A stretch of 64,000 bases of DNA. It comes from Nocardia ninae NBRC 108245 (GTDB lineage: Bacteria; Actinomycetota; Actinomycetes; Mycobacteriales; Mycobacteriaceae). Positions 34,492-42,562 of the stretch are shown in pieces (within the stretch, counting starts at the first letter, position 1; every line of letters begins with the position of its first letter). The notes beneath the pieces were generated by a model. The model was not told the origin of the DNA. It was given only the letters and a program-made list of their open reading frames with translations, and did not search any database. Made by a program: the position numbers and the translations under genes. Location of the stretch: positions 1-64,000 of the forward strand of contig NZ_BJXA01000008.1 in assembly GCF_007990755.1 (NCBI RefSeq), given 5' to 3'.

Positions 34492-35517
34492 TCAGACCCA
34501 GTTCTCGATCCAGTACTTCCAGATCAGCGGCGCGTAACCGGCCAGCGGCGGCACCTTGATGTCGGTGCCCGCGAGGGCGGCGGTGGCGTTGCGGCAGTCG
34601 AACCAGCAGCTGAACTCGCTGTGCTCCAACACATCCTGCGGAACGCCGACCCGGGGGAGCACCCAGCTCGCGCCCGGCACCTGCAACACCATGTCCAGTG
34701 CGCGCTTGGGCATCACCTCGACCAGGTGCGGCGCGCCTGCCTCGTCGGCGAACAGGTTCAATGCCTCGGCCACGCTCTGTCTACGCGGGTCGACCAGATG
34801 GAAGGTCGTCGCGTCCGAGCCTTGTTGGTGTGCAATGTGATCCAGCGCCCGCGCCACGAAATCGACCGGGACCATGTTGGTTTCGCCGAGCTTGGGCACC
34901 AGCACCGGCAGGATGCGCGGTAACTGCGCACCCATGCGCAGCAGCCGGAAAAAGTAGTAGGGTCCGTCGATCCGGTCGATCTCACCGGTCCGGGAGTGGC
35001 CGATCACGATCGAGGGCCGGTAGATCCGCCAGGGCAGCGCGGCCGCGCGGACGATCTGCTCGGCCTCGAACTTGGCGCGCTGCGTCGGCGTGGTCAACAC
35101 CTGGCCCACGTCGAACATGTCCTCGGTGAACAGGCCCTCGGCCGAGCCGGCCACCTCCACCGTCGAGACATGATGGAGCAGACCGGCTTTCAAGCTTTCG
35201 GCGACATCGACCACGTGCCGGGTGCCGTCGGCCCGCTCCGCCAGGTCGTAGCTGGACGCCAGATGGAAGACATGGTCGATCGCGCCGCGGTGCGCGGTCA
35301 GCCACGTCGGGTCGATACCCAGCCCGGGCGCACCGAGGTCGCCGGGCACCGGTAGCACCCGATCCGCACCATCCCATTCCCGGGCACAGCAGGCGAACCG
35401 GTCGGCGGACTCGGCGCCCGGCCGTACCAGTACATGGATGACACCCTCGCGTTTCAGCAGCTCGGGGATGAGGAACCGACCGATGAACCCAGTTGCCCCG
35501 GTAACCAGGTAGCCCAT
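34492..35517 (-). CDS. Extended short-chain dehydrogenase/reductase-like protein (NAD-binding, fatty acyl reductase type)
   Basis: This 341-residue Rossmann-fold protein has the nucleotide-binding motif VTGATGFIGRFL at the N-terminus and the male-sterility/extended-SDR layout (HVFHLASSYDL, HHVSTVEVAGS, YRPSIVIGHSRTGEIDRIDG). The usual catalytic YxxxK reads TQRAK (Thr145, Lys149): the tyrosine codon is ACG at 35083-35085. Related actinobacterial proteins normally read PYxxxKFEAE here, so this one may bind a nucleotide and ligand without normal redox catalysis, or use another residue. It is convergent with the metal transporter and downstream of the crotonase gene on the same strand, across a 211-base gap. 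The substrate is unknown. Confidence 0.8.
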   Translation of the reverse strand: MGYLVTGATGFIGRFLIPELLKREGVIHVLVRPGAESADRFACCAREWDGADRVLPVPGDLGAPGLGIDPTWLTAHRGAIDHVFHLASSYDLAERADGTRHVVDVAESLKAGLLHHVSTVEVAGSAEGLFTEDMFDVGQVLTTPTQRAKFEAEQIVRAAALPWRIYRPSIVIGHSRTGEIDRIDGPYYFFRLLRMGAQLPRILPVLVPKLGETNMVPVDFVARALDHIAHQQGSDATTFHLVDPRRQSVAEALNLFADEAGAPHLVEVMPKRALDMVLQVPGASWVLPRVGVPQDVLEHSEFSCWFDCRNATAALAGTDIKVPPLAGYAPLIWKYWIENWV

Positions 35518-35728
35518 AGCCGATGAGCCTAGCTCGGGCCGCCTCTCCGGGACTTCAGGCCGGACTCGTGCGCGTTGAATGTCGCGTTGGCGACCGGCGG
35601 TTGGGTGGTGAGTTGGGTTGGCCGGTCCCCGGCGAGTTACCCATGTGCTTGCGAAATCAGTTGTTCTGGAGGGGATCCGATGGTCGGCGGCGTCGGATGC
35701 TCGGAGGTGAGTCCGAAGTGGGAATGGG

Positions 35729-36550
35729 TCAGTCGGTGAAGACCGCTTTGCGCTTGGTGAGCATGGCGGTGGCCCCCTCGATGAAGTCGGGGGAGGTCAA
35801 TAGTTCGGTCTGGCCGGACTTTTCGGCTGCCAGGGCGGTGTCGAGGGAGGTCAGCGTCGCTTGGTTGAGGGCCTTCTTGGTGAGTTCGAGGGCGCGGCGG
35901 GGGCCTGCGGCGAGCTTGGCGGCGGCGGCTTCGACCTTCGCGTCGAGTTCGGCTTCGGGGACCACCGCGGTGAACAAGCCGGCCTGTTTCGCGGCGGTGG
36001 CGGGCAGGCGTTCGCCGAGCAGCGCCATCTCCGCGGCGAGGGGGCGGCCCGCAGCGGCGGCGATCATGGCGGCCGCGCCGCCGTCGGGCATCAGGCCGAT
36101 GTTGATGAAGGCCAGCAGGAGGTAGGCGTCCTCGCTGGCGTAGACCAGATCGGCGGCCAACGCGATGGCCACGCCGACGCCCGCCGCCGACCCCTTGACG
36201 CGGACGATCACGGGGACCGGAGCGTCGACGATCGCCTTCACCAAACGGTTCGCGGCGTCCATCGTCATGTCGGGGGTGATGCCGCGCTGGGCCTCGCGCG
36301 CGGTGGCCGAGAGGTCGGCGCCGGTGCAGAAATCGCCGCCCTCGCCGGTCAGCACGATCACCCGCACCGAGCGGTCCGCGGCGGCCGCGACGAAGGTGTC
36401 CCCGAGGGCGACCATGGTGTCGTAGTCGACGGCGTTCTTGCGCTTCGGGTTGGTGATCGTCACCCGCAGCACCTTGCCGTCGTGCACCGCCGAAAAGCCC
36501 GTGGCAGGCGTGGAGGACGCGACTGACGCCGCGGAATCGGAATTACTCAT
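35729..36550 (-). CDS. Enoyl-CoA hydratase/isomerase (crotonase) family protein
   Basis: This 273-residue crotonase-fold enzyme is probably involved in acyl-CoA beta-oxidation or isomerization. The oxyanion-hole segments are GDFCTGADLS and KGSAAGVGVAIALAADL. In the second catalytic region it reads FINIGLMPDGGA, which resembles PaaG/isomerase-type members (GLIPDxG) rather than the classical two-glutamate hydratases. A GGAG Shine-Dalgarno sequence lies five bases before the ATG. The gene is divergent from the double-TetR regulator, and the 130-base gap between them carries two TGGTTAACTT repeats. Control by that regulator is therefore likely but not shown. Confidence 0.88.
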   Translation of the reverse strand: MSNSDSAASVASSTPATGFSAVHDGKVLRVTITNPKRKNAVDYDTMVALGDTFVAAAADRSVRVIVLTGEGGDFCTGADLSATAREAQRGITPDMTMDAANRLVKAIVDAPVPVIVRVKGSAAGVGVAIALAADLVYASEDAYLLLAFINIGLMPDGGAAAMIAAAAGRPLAAEMALLGERLPATAAKQAGLFTAVVPEAELDAKVEAAAAKLAAGPRRALELTKKALNQATLTSLDTALAAEKSGQTELLTSPDFIEGATAMLTKRKAVFTD

Positions 36551-36595
36551 GTCTGCTCCTACGCTGCAACTCAGCAGCTACTCTGCCATGAATAC

Positions 36596-36624
36596 TGGTT
36601 AACTTTGCGAATTGTGGTTAACTT
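36596..36624. promoter_or_regulatory. Two direct TGGTTAACTT repeats, putative TetR operator
   Basis: TGGTTAACTT occurs at 36596-36605 and again at 36615-36624, starts 19 bases apart (about two helical turns). Each contains the palindrome GTTAAC. They sit in the divergent promoter region between the crotonase and the double-TetR gene, an expected place for an autoregulatory operator. Confidence 0.55.
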
Positions 36625-36680
36625 AGGTTCCATTGTCGGGCGCTGTCAACCAGCGGCGCCGCCGGAGAACGGAGAGGTGC

Positions 36681-37934
36681 ATGGTCGCGGATCGCAGCGA
36701 GGTCGGCCTCGCTTCCGCGCGGCCGGATGCCGATTCCGGCGGCGGTGGCGGTCGGACCGCGGCGAGCCCGGTGCGCCGCAGGCCCAAGGATCGCAAGGTG
36801 CAGATCATCCGGGCGGCCGCGCGCGCGTTCAGCGATCGCGGGTACTACCCGGTCGGCGTGGACGAGATCGCCGCCGAGGTGGGGATCTCCGGGCCCGCGC
36901 TGTACCGGCATTTCACGAACAAGTACGCGCTGCTCGTCGCGGCCGCCGAAGAGGGCGCGCGCCACCTGCTGAACGTGGCCCGCGCCGCGGACGACAAGGA
37001 ACTGGAGCCTGCGCAGCGGCTGGACGCACTGATCCGCGCGATCAGCGAACACACCATCGAGATCCGCCGCGAGGCCGGGCTGTACCGCTGGGAGCGGCGC
37101 TACCTGGAACGCGAAGATCGCGTCCGGATCCGGCAGATCTACGATGACTTGAACGGCACACTCGCCGAACCCATCGCACTGCTGCGCCCGGAGTCGCCGC
37201 CCGCGGATGTCGCGATGTTGGCGGCCGCGGTGCTCAGTGCGATCGCCAGCATCTCCGCGCATCGCAGCGCGCTGTCCGGTGCCAGGCTGCTGCCGCTGTT
37301 GCACGACATGTCGTGGGCGATCCTGCGCGCCGAGTTGCCGCCCGCCCCGCCGGAACCGGATCCGGGACCCGTCACGCGCGGCCTGCCGGTGTCCTCGAAG
37401 CGCGAACAACTGCTCACCGAGGCGATCCGGATCTTCGGCAGGCAGGGCTATCACGAGGCGAGCATCGAGGAGATCGGCGCGGCCGTCGGCATCAACGCCT
37501 CCAGCGTGTACCGCTACTTCGCCAGCAAGTCCGACCTGCTCGCCGCCGCGTTCTATCGGACCGGCGATCGGGTCGCCCTCGCGATCACCGAGGCGCTGGC
37601 CGAGGCCACCAGCCGCGAGGACGCGGTGCGCCGGATCGCCGAGCGACAGGCCCGCCTGACCTTCGCGATGCCGGAGATCATGCCGGTCTACTACGCCGAA
37701 TTCAGCAATCTGCCGCAGGCCGAGCAGCACAAGCTGCGCGCCATTCAACGCCAGAACGTGCTGGAGTGGGCCAACCTGCTCGACGGCGATCCCGTCGAGG
37801 CTCGGTTCCGGGTGCACGCCGCCATCGGTCAGGTGATCGACGTCGGTCGTCTGCTCCGATTCGACTCCCGCCCAGCCCAATTGGCTCGGGTGACCGCCTT
37901 GATGCAAGCCGTCCTGCTCGGTTCCAAGGCGTAG
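36681..37934 (+). CDS. Double-domain TetR-family transcriptional regulator
   Basis: This protein of about 417 residues has two complete TetR DNA-binding domains. The first helix-turn-helix is at about residues 40-85 (VDEIAAEVGISGPALYRHF), the second at about 240-290 (IEEIGAAVGINASSVYRYF); each is followed by a helical ligand-type region. Tandem TetR architecture is known from Mce3R of Mycobacterium tuberculosis, which controls lipid-related genes, and the divergent crotonase fits a similar role. The ATG at 36681 follows GGAGAGG at 36671-36677; the frame extends upstream, but that would run into the operator region. A hairpin just after the stop separates it from the convergent ALDH-like gene. 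Confidence 0.9.
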   Translation: MVADRSEVGLASARPDADSGGGGGRTAASPVRRRPKDRKVQIIRAAARAFSDRGYYPVGVDEIAAEVGISGPALYRHFTNKYALLVAAAEEGARHLLNVARAADDKELEPAQRLDALIRAISEHTIEIRREAGLYRWERRYLEREDRVRIRQIYDDLNGTLAEPIALLRPESPPADVAMLAAAVLSAIASISAHRSALSGARLLPLLHDMSWAILRAELPPAPPEPDPGPVTRGLPVSSKREQLLTEAIRIFGRQGYHEASIEEIGAAVGINASSVYRYFASKSDLLAAAFYRTGDRVALAITEALAEATSREDAVRRIAERQARLTFAMPEIMPVYYAEFSNLPQAEQHKLRAIQRQNVLEWANLLDGDPVEARFRVHAAIGQVIDVGRLLRFDSRPAQLARVTALMQAVLLGSKA

Positions 37935-37950
37935 GCGCAAACCTGCCGAC

Positions 37951-37979
37951 TTCCCGCACACCGATTCGCTGTGCGGGAA
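37951..37979. terminator. Hairpin between convergent genes
   Basis: A perfect 10-base stem (TTCCCGCACA with TGTGCGGGAA) surrounds a nine-base loop, between the stop of the TetR gene and the stop of the ALDH-like gene. There is no T-run, so it may act as a bidirectional hairpin terminator of the kind common in actinobacteria. Confidence 0.6.
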
Positions 37980-37999
37980 ACCAAGGACTGTGCGGCAAT

Positions 38000-39526
38000 T
38001 CAGGCGCGGCGACCGTGCCGGATGCGGAAGATGGTCCTGGCCAAACGCAGATGGTGTGGATGGCGGTCGAATGTCGACAGGTTCACCGGCGCCTGATAGC
38101 GCTTGCGGGCGATGGCCAAGGTGTGGCTGAACTCCCGCAGACCCTGATCGCCGTGGCTGTGCCCCTGGCCGTATTCGCCGACGCCGCCGAAGGGCAGCGC
38201 GGGGATGCCTGCGTAGGCGGTCGAGGAGTTGATGGTCACCACGCCGACGCGCAGGTGCTCGGCGAAGGTCTCGATCTCGTGCACGTCCCTGGTGAACACC
38301 GAGACCGCGACATCGTTGCCCACCGCGTTGATGCGCTGGGCGGCCTCGGCCATGCTGGTCACCTTGTTCACCACCAGCACCGGCCCGATGCCCTCGCCGG
38401 TGATCGCGAGGCTCTCCTCGGGCACCTCGGCCAGCACGACGGGTTCGATATACGGTTCGCGGATCGAATCCAGTCCGCCGACCACCGCGCGACCGCCGCG
38501 GGCCAATGCGTCGCGAATCTGCTTGCGCACCACCTCGACCTGCGACTCCAGGATCATCGGACCGTAGGACGCGCGCTTGTCCGCGCCGGGCCGCAGCTTG
38601 ACCGCCTGCGCGACCACGAGTTCCAGGAATCGGTCGAAGACGGACTCCGCCACGTAGGCCCGCTGGATGCCGGTGGCGTTCTGCCCGGCATTGGCCATCG
38701 CGCCGAACACCGCGGCCTCGGCGGCGTCGTCGAGCTTCGCGTCGACGTGCACGATCATGCTGCCCTTGCCGCTGCGCTCCACGACCACCGGCGTCATCGT
38801 CTGGGTACACAGCGCGATCACCTCGCGCGCGCCGGACTCCGAACCGGCGTAGGCGATCTTGTCCACCTTGGCCCGGCACAGCGCGGCGCCGGTCGCCTGA
38901 TCGCCGGTAACCACTTGCAGCACCGGCTGATTCGGCGCCAGCCTGGTCCAGCTGTCGGCCAGCCAGACGCCGACGCCGGTGGTCAGTTCGTGCGGCTTGA
39001 ACACCACGGTGTTGCCTGCGGCCATCGCATAGGCGATCGATCCCATCGGCGTGAACACCGGGTTGTTCCACGGGCCCAGCACGCCGATCACACCGAGCGG
39101 CAGGTAACCCACCGAGGCGCGCTGATTGCGGGTCAGCCAGGTGGAGCCGAGCTTCTGCCTGCCGAGCGCGCGCGCCGCGTTCCGGGCCGCCCAGTCCAGG
39201 TTCTCCACCGCGAGCATCACCTCGATCGCCGCGTCCGCTTCGGGTTTCCCGGTCTCCTCGGACAGGATCTCGACCAATTCGCCTGCGCGGCGGGTGATGT
39301 CGCGCTTCCAGTCGAGCAGCCAGCGCTTGCGCCCACTGAATCCCAGTTCGGCCCACCATTTTTCGGCCGAACGGGCGCCGCGCACGGTGCGATTGATTTC
39401 ACCGGCGCCCATGACGGCGTAGTTGCCGACGGTCTCGCCGGTGCGCGGGTCGTAGGACGTCAGCACGTTCGATCGGCCAGATCCTCCCGGCTGCGCCGCC
39501 ACTCGTGGCTGCGCGGACTCGGCCAT
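38000..39526 (-). CDS. Aldehyde dehydrogenase superfamily protein lacking the catalytic cysteine
   Basis: This protein of about 508 residues has the full ALDH fold: PLGVIGVLGPWNNP, NTVVFKPHELT for cofactor binding, a glutamate in VVVERSGKG, and the C-terminal PFGGVGEYGQG. Where active family members have the nucleophilic Cys (GQxCxGIxR), it reads GQNATGIQR: the codon at 38675-38677 is GCC, Ala284. It therefore cannot form the usual thiohemiacetal. It may be a pseudoenzyme, have another reaction, or act as a partner of an active homologue. The ATG at 39526 starts MAESAQPRV; 13 further in-frame codons lie upstream. Full length and an unbroken frame argue against a pseudogene. Confidence 0.85.
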   Translation of the reverse strand: MAESAQPRVAAQPGGSGRSNVLTSYDPRTGETVGNYAVMGAGEINRTVRGARSAEKWWAELGFSGRKRWLLDWKRDITRRAGELVEILSEETGKPEADAAIEVMLAVENLDWAARNAARALGRQKLGSTWLTRNQRASVGYLPLGVIGVLGPWNNPVFTPMGSIAYAMAAGNTVVFKPHELTTGVGVWLADSWTRLAPNQPVLQVVTGDQATGAALCRAKVDKIAYAGSESGAREVIALCTQTMTPVVVERSGKGSMIVHVDAKLDDAAEAAVFGAMANAGQNATGIQRAYVAESVFDRFLELVVAQAVKLRPGADKRASYGPMILESQVEVVRKQIRDALARGGRAVVGGLDSIREPYIEPVVLAEVPEESLAITGEGIGPVLVVNKVTSMAEAAQRINAVGNDVAVSVFTRDVHEIETFAEHLRVGVVTINSSTAYAGIPALPFGGVGEYGQGHSHGDQGLREFSHTLAIARKRYQAPVNLSTFDRHPHHLRLARTIFRIRHGRRA

Positions 39527-39891
39527 GATCACCTCTCGCAGTGTCGAAATCGGCGTGCGGGCCACCGGTGGAGCGGCCGCCGCGGACGAGTGAGTGTTCC
39601 CCCGATTAGCAGACTATGGTCGCCGCGCCGGGCCGACAAGGCTCGTCCGCTGCCGCCACGCTGCCCTTGACACGGTCCACCAGCGCCGATCTGCGCCGCG
39701 CCGGACGGATATCGGCGAGTGTGAGTAAGGACACAATTAGTCTGCGGTCCTGTTGGGTACTGCGCGGGCGACCCGGCGTGAATCCTGCATGCCGGTAACA
39801 TCACGCCAAGCGCTACGGATCATTCATCGGGACGTATACGCGCGCGCTCCGGCGGCCCCGAGTCGTCGCAATTGCCGATAGTGGAGAGTTG
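39527..39891. other. Divergent intergenic region, ALDH-like gene and ABC exporter
   Basis: This 365-base region should hold both divergent promoters. GGAGAG at 39883-39888 is the Shine-Dalgarno sequence of the ABC ATPase gene. I see no clear inverted repeat, promoter pair or small gene. Confidence 0.4.
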
Positions 39892-40875
39892 ATGCCGAGC
39901 TTGAACCAAGCAGATCTGCATGCCAGTGAGCCAGCGGTCCGGGTGACGGACGTCCGGAAGTCGTTCGGCGATGTGCATGCACTGCAGGGGGTCAGCTTCG
40001 TTGCCGACCGCGCCTCCGTCCTCGGCATCCTCGGCCCGAACGGTGCGGGCAAGACGACGATGGTGAAGATCCTGTCCACGCTGCTGCGCCCGGACTCCGG
40101 CACCGCCGTGGTCGCCGGGCACGACGTGCTCAAAGACGCGGCGGGGGTGCGCCGGTCGATCATGATGACCGGTCAGTACGCCGCCCTCGACGAGAACCTC
40201 TCCGGCCGGGAGAACCTGGAACTGTTCGGTCGCCTGATGGGCCTGACCAAGAGCGCCGCCCGCAAGCGCGCCGACACCCTGCTCGAGGAGTTCGACCTGG
40301 TGAGCGCGGGCCGCCGCGCGGTGCGCCACTACTCGGGCGGCATGCGCCGCCGGGTCGACATCGCGTGCGGCCTGGTGGTGCGCCCGGAGGTGGTGTTCCT
40401 CGACGAGCCGACCACCGGCCTCGACCCGCGCAGCCGTCAGGGCGTGTGGGATCTGGTGAACGCGCTGAAGGCCCAAGGCATCACGGTCCTGCTGACCACG
40501 CAGTACCTCGAGGAAGCCGATGTGCTCAGCGACAACATCATCGTCATCGACAAGGGCACGGTGATCGCCGAGGGCACCGCCGACGAGCTCAAGGAGAAGA
40601 CCGGCGGCAGCTACTGCGAGGTGGTCCCGCTGGACCCGACGCAGCTGCGCACGACCGCCGCCGCCCTCGGCGACCTGGTTCCCGCCGCGGTACTCGCGGA
40701 CATCAACGGCGGCGACCGGCTCTCCATTCCAGCCCCCGAGGGCGCGGCCACGCTCACCGAGGCGCTGCGCCGCCTCGACAGCGCGGGCATCGACCTGGCC
40801 GACATCGCACTGCGCAGACCCTCGCTCGACGACGTGTTCCTGTCCATCACCGGACGTTCGGGTGGGACGGCGTGA
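39892..40875 (+). CDS. ABC exporter ATPase, DrrA-like
   Basis: This ATP-binding protein of about 327 residues powers the exporter encoded by the next two genes. It has Walker A (GPNGAGKTT), a Q-loop (MTGQYAALDENLSGRENL), the signature SGGMRRR, Walker B (VVFLDEPTTGLDPRSR) and a switch histidine position occupied by LLTTQYLEEAD, as in DrrA-type proteins. It has the DrrA C-terminal extension ending RRPSLDDVFLSITGR. ATG 39892 is chosen (TTG 39889 is also in frame). Its last four bases overlap the first permease gene, so the three genes are translationally coupled. Related systems export daunorubicin in Streptomyces and phthiocerol lipids in Mycobacterium; the substrate here is unknown. Confidence 0.92.
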   Translation: MPSLNQADLHASEPAVRVTDVRKSFGDVHALQGVSFVADRASVLGILGPNGAGKTTMVKILSTLLRPDSGTAVVAGHDVLKDAAGVRRSIMMTGQYAALDENLSGRENLELFGRLMGLTKSAARKRADTLLEEFDLVSAGRRAVRHYSGGMRRRVDIACGLVVRPEVVFLDEPTTGLDPRSRQGVWDLVNALKAQGITVLLTTQYLEEADVLSDNIIVIDKGTVIAEGTADELKEKTGGSYCEVVPLDPTQLRTTAAALGDLVPAAVLADINGGDRLSIPAPEGAATLTEALRRLDSAGIDLADIALRRPSLDDVFLSITGRSGGTA

Positions 40876-41696
40876 CAACGGCTACTGCCCCTGATCGGGC
40901 CGCGGACGCGGCCGCACTGTTCGCGGACCTACCCGAGGCTCGGCTGTCCTCGTTCGCGCAGTGGCGCGCGCTGTCCGGCCGGATCGTCTGGACCATGGCC
41001 ACCAAGGGTGAGCTGATCGTCGCGGTGGTGACGCCGCTGGTGTTCACACTCGGGTTCTACTTTCCGCTGCGCTTGGTGATGAAGTTCCAGGGCATCGACT
41101 ACGCCCAGTACGTCATGCCGATCATCGTGCTGCAGACCATGGCTTTCACGATGATGTCGAACGCCCAGCTGGCGGCGTTCGAGGCGTTGACCGGGCTGAG
41201 TACCCGAATGCAGACCATGCCGATCGGCATGCTTGTTCCGTTGTCCGCGCGGATCGCCGCCGGGCTGGTTCGCTCGGTCACCTCGCTGACCGCCGCCGTC
41301 ATATTCGGCCACCTGATCGGCTTCCGCTTCGTCGCGGGCTTCGGGCAGGCCGTGTTGTTCTGTGTGTTCTCGTTGGCGGTCGGCACCACGCTCGCGCTCG
41401 GCGCCGACGCGCTGGGCAGTTTGACCAAGAGCCCGGAATCGCTGAGCCAGGCACTGACCCTGCCCACGCTGATCTTCGGCATGCTGTCCTGCGGGTTCGT
41501 CCCGGAACGCAGCTTCCCGGAATGGATTCAGGGATTCGTGCGCAATCAGCCGATCTCCCAGTTCTCCTTCGCGCTGCGTGACATGGCCGCGGGCGGTGTG
41601 ACGTGGCAGGTGTTGTGGGTACCGCTGACCTGGGTGATCGGGCTCGCGCTCGTGTTCATCCCACTGTCGATCTGGGCAAGCGTGAGGCGATCATGA
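40872..41696 (+). CDS. ABC-2 type permease, DrrB-like
   Basis: This 274-residue membrane subunit has about six hydrophobic segments (such as LIVAVVTPLVFTLGFYFPLRLVM and QYVMPIIVLQTMAFTM) and the ABC-2 region GFVPERSFPEWIQGFVRNQPIS. The GTG start overlaps the TGA of the ATPase gene (GTGA) and its own TGA overlaps the next ATG (ATGA). With the next permease it should form a heterodimeric channel driven by the DrrA-like ATPase. A longer in-frame start exists inside the ATPase gene but would be non-homologous. Confidence 0.88.
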   Translation: MTTATAPDRAADAAALFADLPEARLSSFAQWRALSGRIVWTMATKGELIVAVVTPLVFTLGFYFPLRLVMKFQGIDYAQYVMPIIVLQTMAFTMMSNAQLAAFEALTGLSTRMQTMPIGMLVPLSARIAAGLVRSVTSLTAAVIFGHLIGFRFVAGFGQAVLFCVFSLAVGTTLALGADALGSLTKSPESLSQALTLPTLIFGMLSCGFVPERSFPEWIQGFVRNQPISQFSFALRDMAAGGVTWQVLWVPLTWVIGLALVFIPLSIWASVRRS

Positions 41697-42562
41697 GTTC
41701 CGTAGAGGCCACCATGGCGCCCATCGACGAGACCGACAAGATCTCCTGGAAGACACCGCTGCCCGAGGTCGCGGCGACACCGGAGAACTCGCTGCGCAAC
41801 TGGGCCACGCACAGCCTGATCCAGTGCAAGCGGCTGCTGCTGGTCTGGGCGCGTGATCCCGCGACCACGATCCAGACGCTGGTGTACCCGGCGCTGACGC
41901 TGCTGATGTTCAAGATCGTGCTCGGCAAGTCGATCACCAGCTACACCGGCCAGCCGAGCATCTACGCGCAGATGGCGTTGCTCACGCTGGTCGCGGCGAT
42001 GTCCGGTGCGGTGGTGAGCGCGCTCGGCTTCAAGGGCGAGAAGATGTCCGGTCTGCTCGGCCGGTTCTGGACCATGCCGATCCACCGAGCGGCGGGGCTG
42101 ACCGGACGCTTGCTGGCCGAAGCGGTTCGGGTATTGGTCACCACTCTGTTCGTCGTCGGCGTCGGGCTGCTGCTCGGCTTCCGGTTCAACCAGGGCCCGC
42201 TCGCCGGCCTTGCCCTGATCGGCATCCCGGTGCTGTTCGGTGTCGCCTTCGCCGTGCTCGTCACCGCGCTGGCCACCGTCACCGAGGGCGTGATGCTGGT
42301 GAACATCATCGGCATCATCAACACGCTGCTGATGTTCTTCAACACCGGCTTCGCACCGGCGTTCGCCTATCCGGTCTGGTTGCAGTCGACGATCCAGAAC
42401 CAGCCGATGAGCTGTGCGATCGATGCGATGCGCGGCCTGTCTTATGGCGGACCGGTCGCCGAGCCGCTGATGAAGACCGTGCTGTGGACGCTCGGCTTGA
42501 TCGTGGTGTTCGCCTACCCCGCGGTGCGCGGCTATCGACGGGCGGCCGAGACCGGGGCCTGA
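41693..42562 (+). CDS. ABC-2 type permease, DrrC-like
   Basis: This 289-residue membrane protein is the second permease of the exporter. It has a soluble N-terminal segment of about 50 residues, then about six hydrophobic segments, and the paralogous C-terminal motif FAYPVWLQSTIQNQPMSCAID. ATG 41693 overlaps the preceding stop. The order ATPase, permease, permease is that of drrABC in mycolic-acid bacteria. Its 3' end overlaps the 3' end of the convergent lycopene cyclase gene by 31 bases. Confidence 0.88.
   Translation: MSSVEATMAPIDETDKISWKTPLPEVAATPENSLRNWATHSLIQCKRLLLVWARDPATTIQTLVYPALTLLMFKIVLGKSITSYTGQPSIYAQMALLTLVAAMSGAVVSALGFKGEKMSGLLGRFWTMPIHRAAGLTGRLLAEAVRVLVTTLFVVGVGLLLGFRFNQGPLAGLALIGIPVLFGVAFAVLVTALATVTEGVMLVNIIGIINTLLMFFNTGFAPAFAYPVWLQSTIQNQPMSCAIDAMRGLSYGGPVAEPLMKTVLWTLGLIVVFAYPAVRGYRRAAETGA

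Noticed and set aside
35523-36125. Plus-strand open frame opposite the crotonase 3' half
   Set aside because: Most of it is antisense to conserved crotonase sequence, and the free part (35523-35728) has no motif or ribosome binding site that I trust.
37313-39670. Long plus-strand open frame across the double-TetR and ALDH-like genes
   Set aside because: It overlaps two genes with clear family motifs and has the composition of an antisense shadow.
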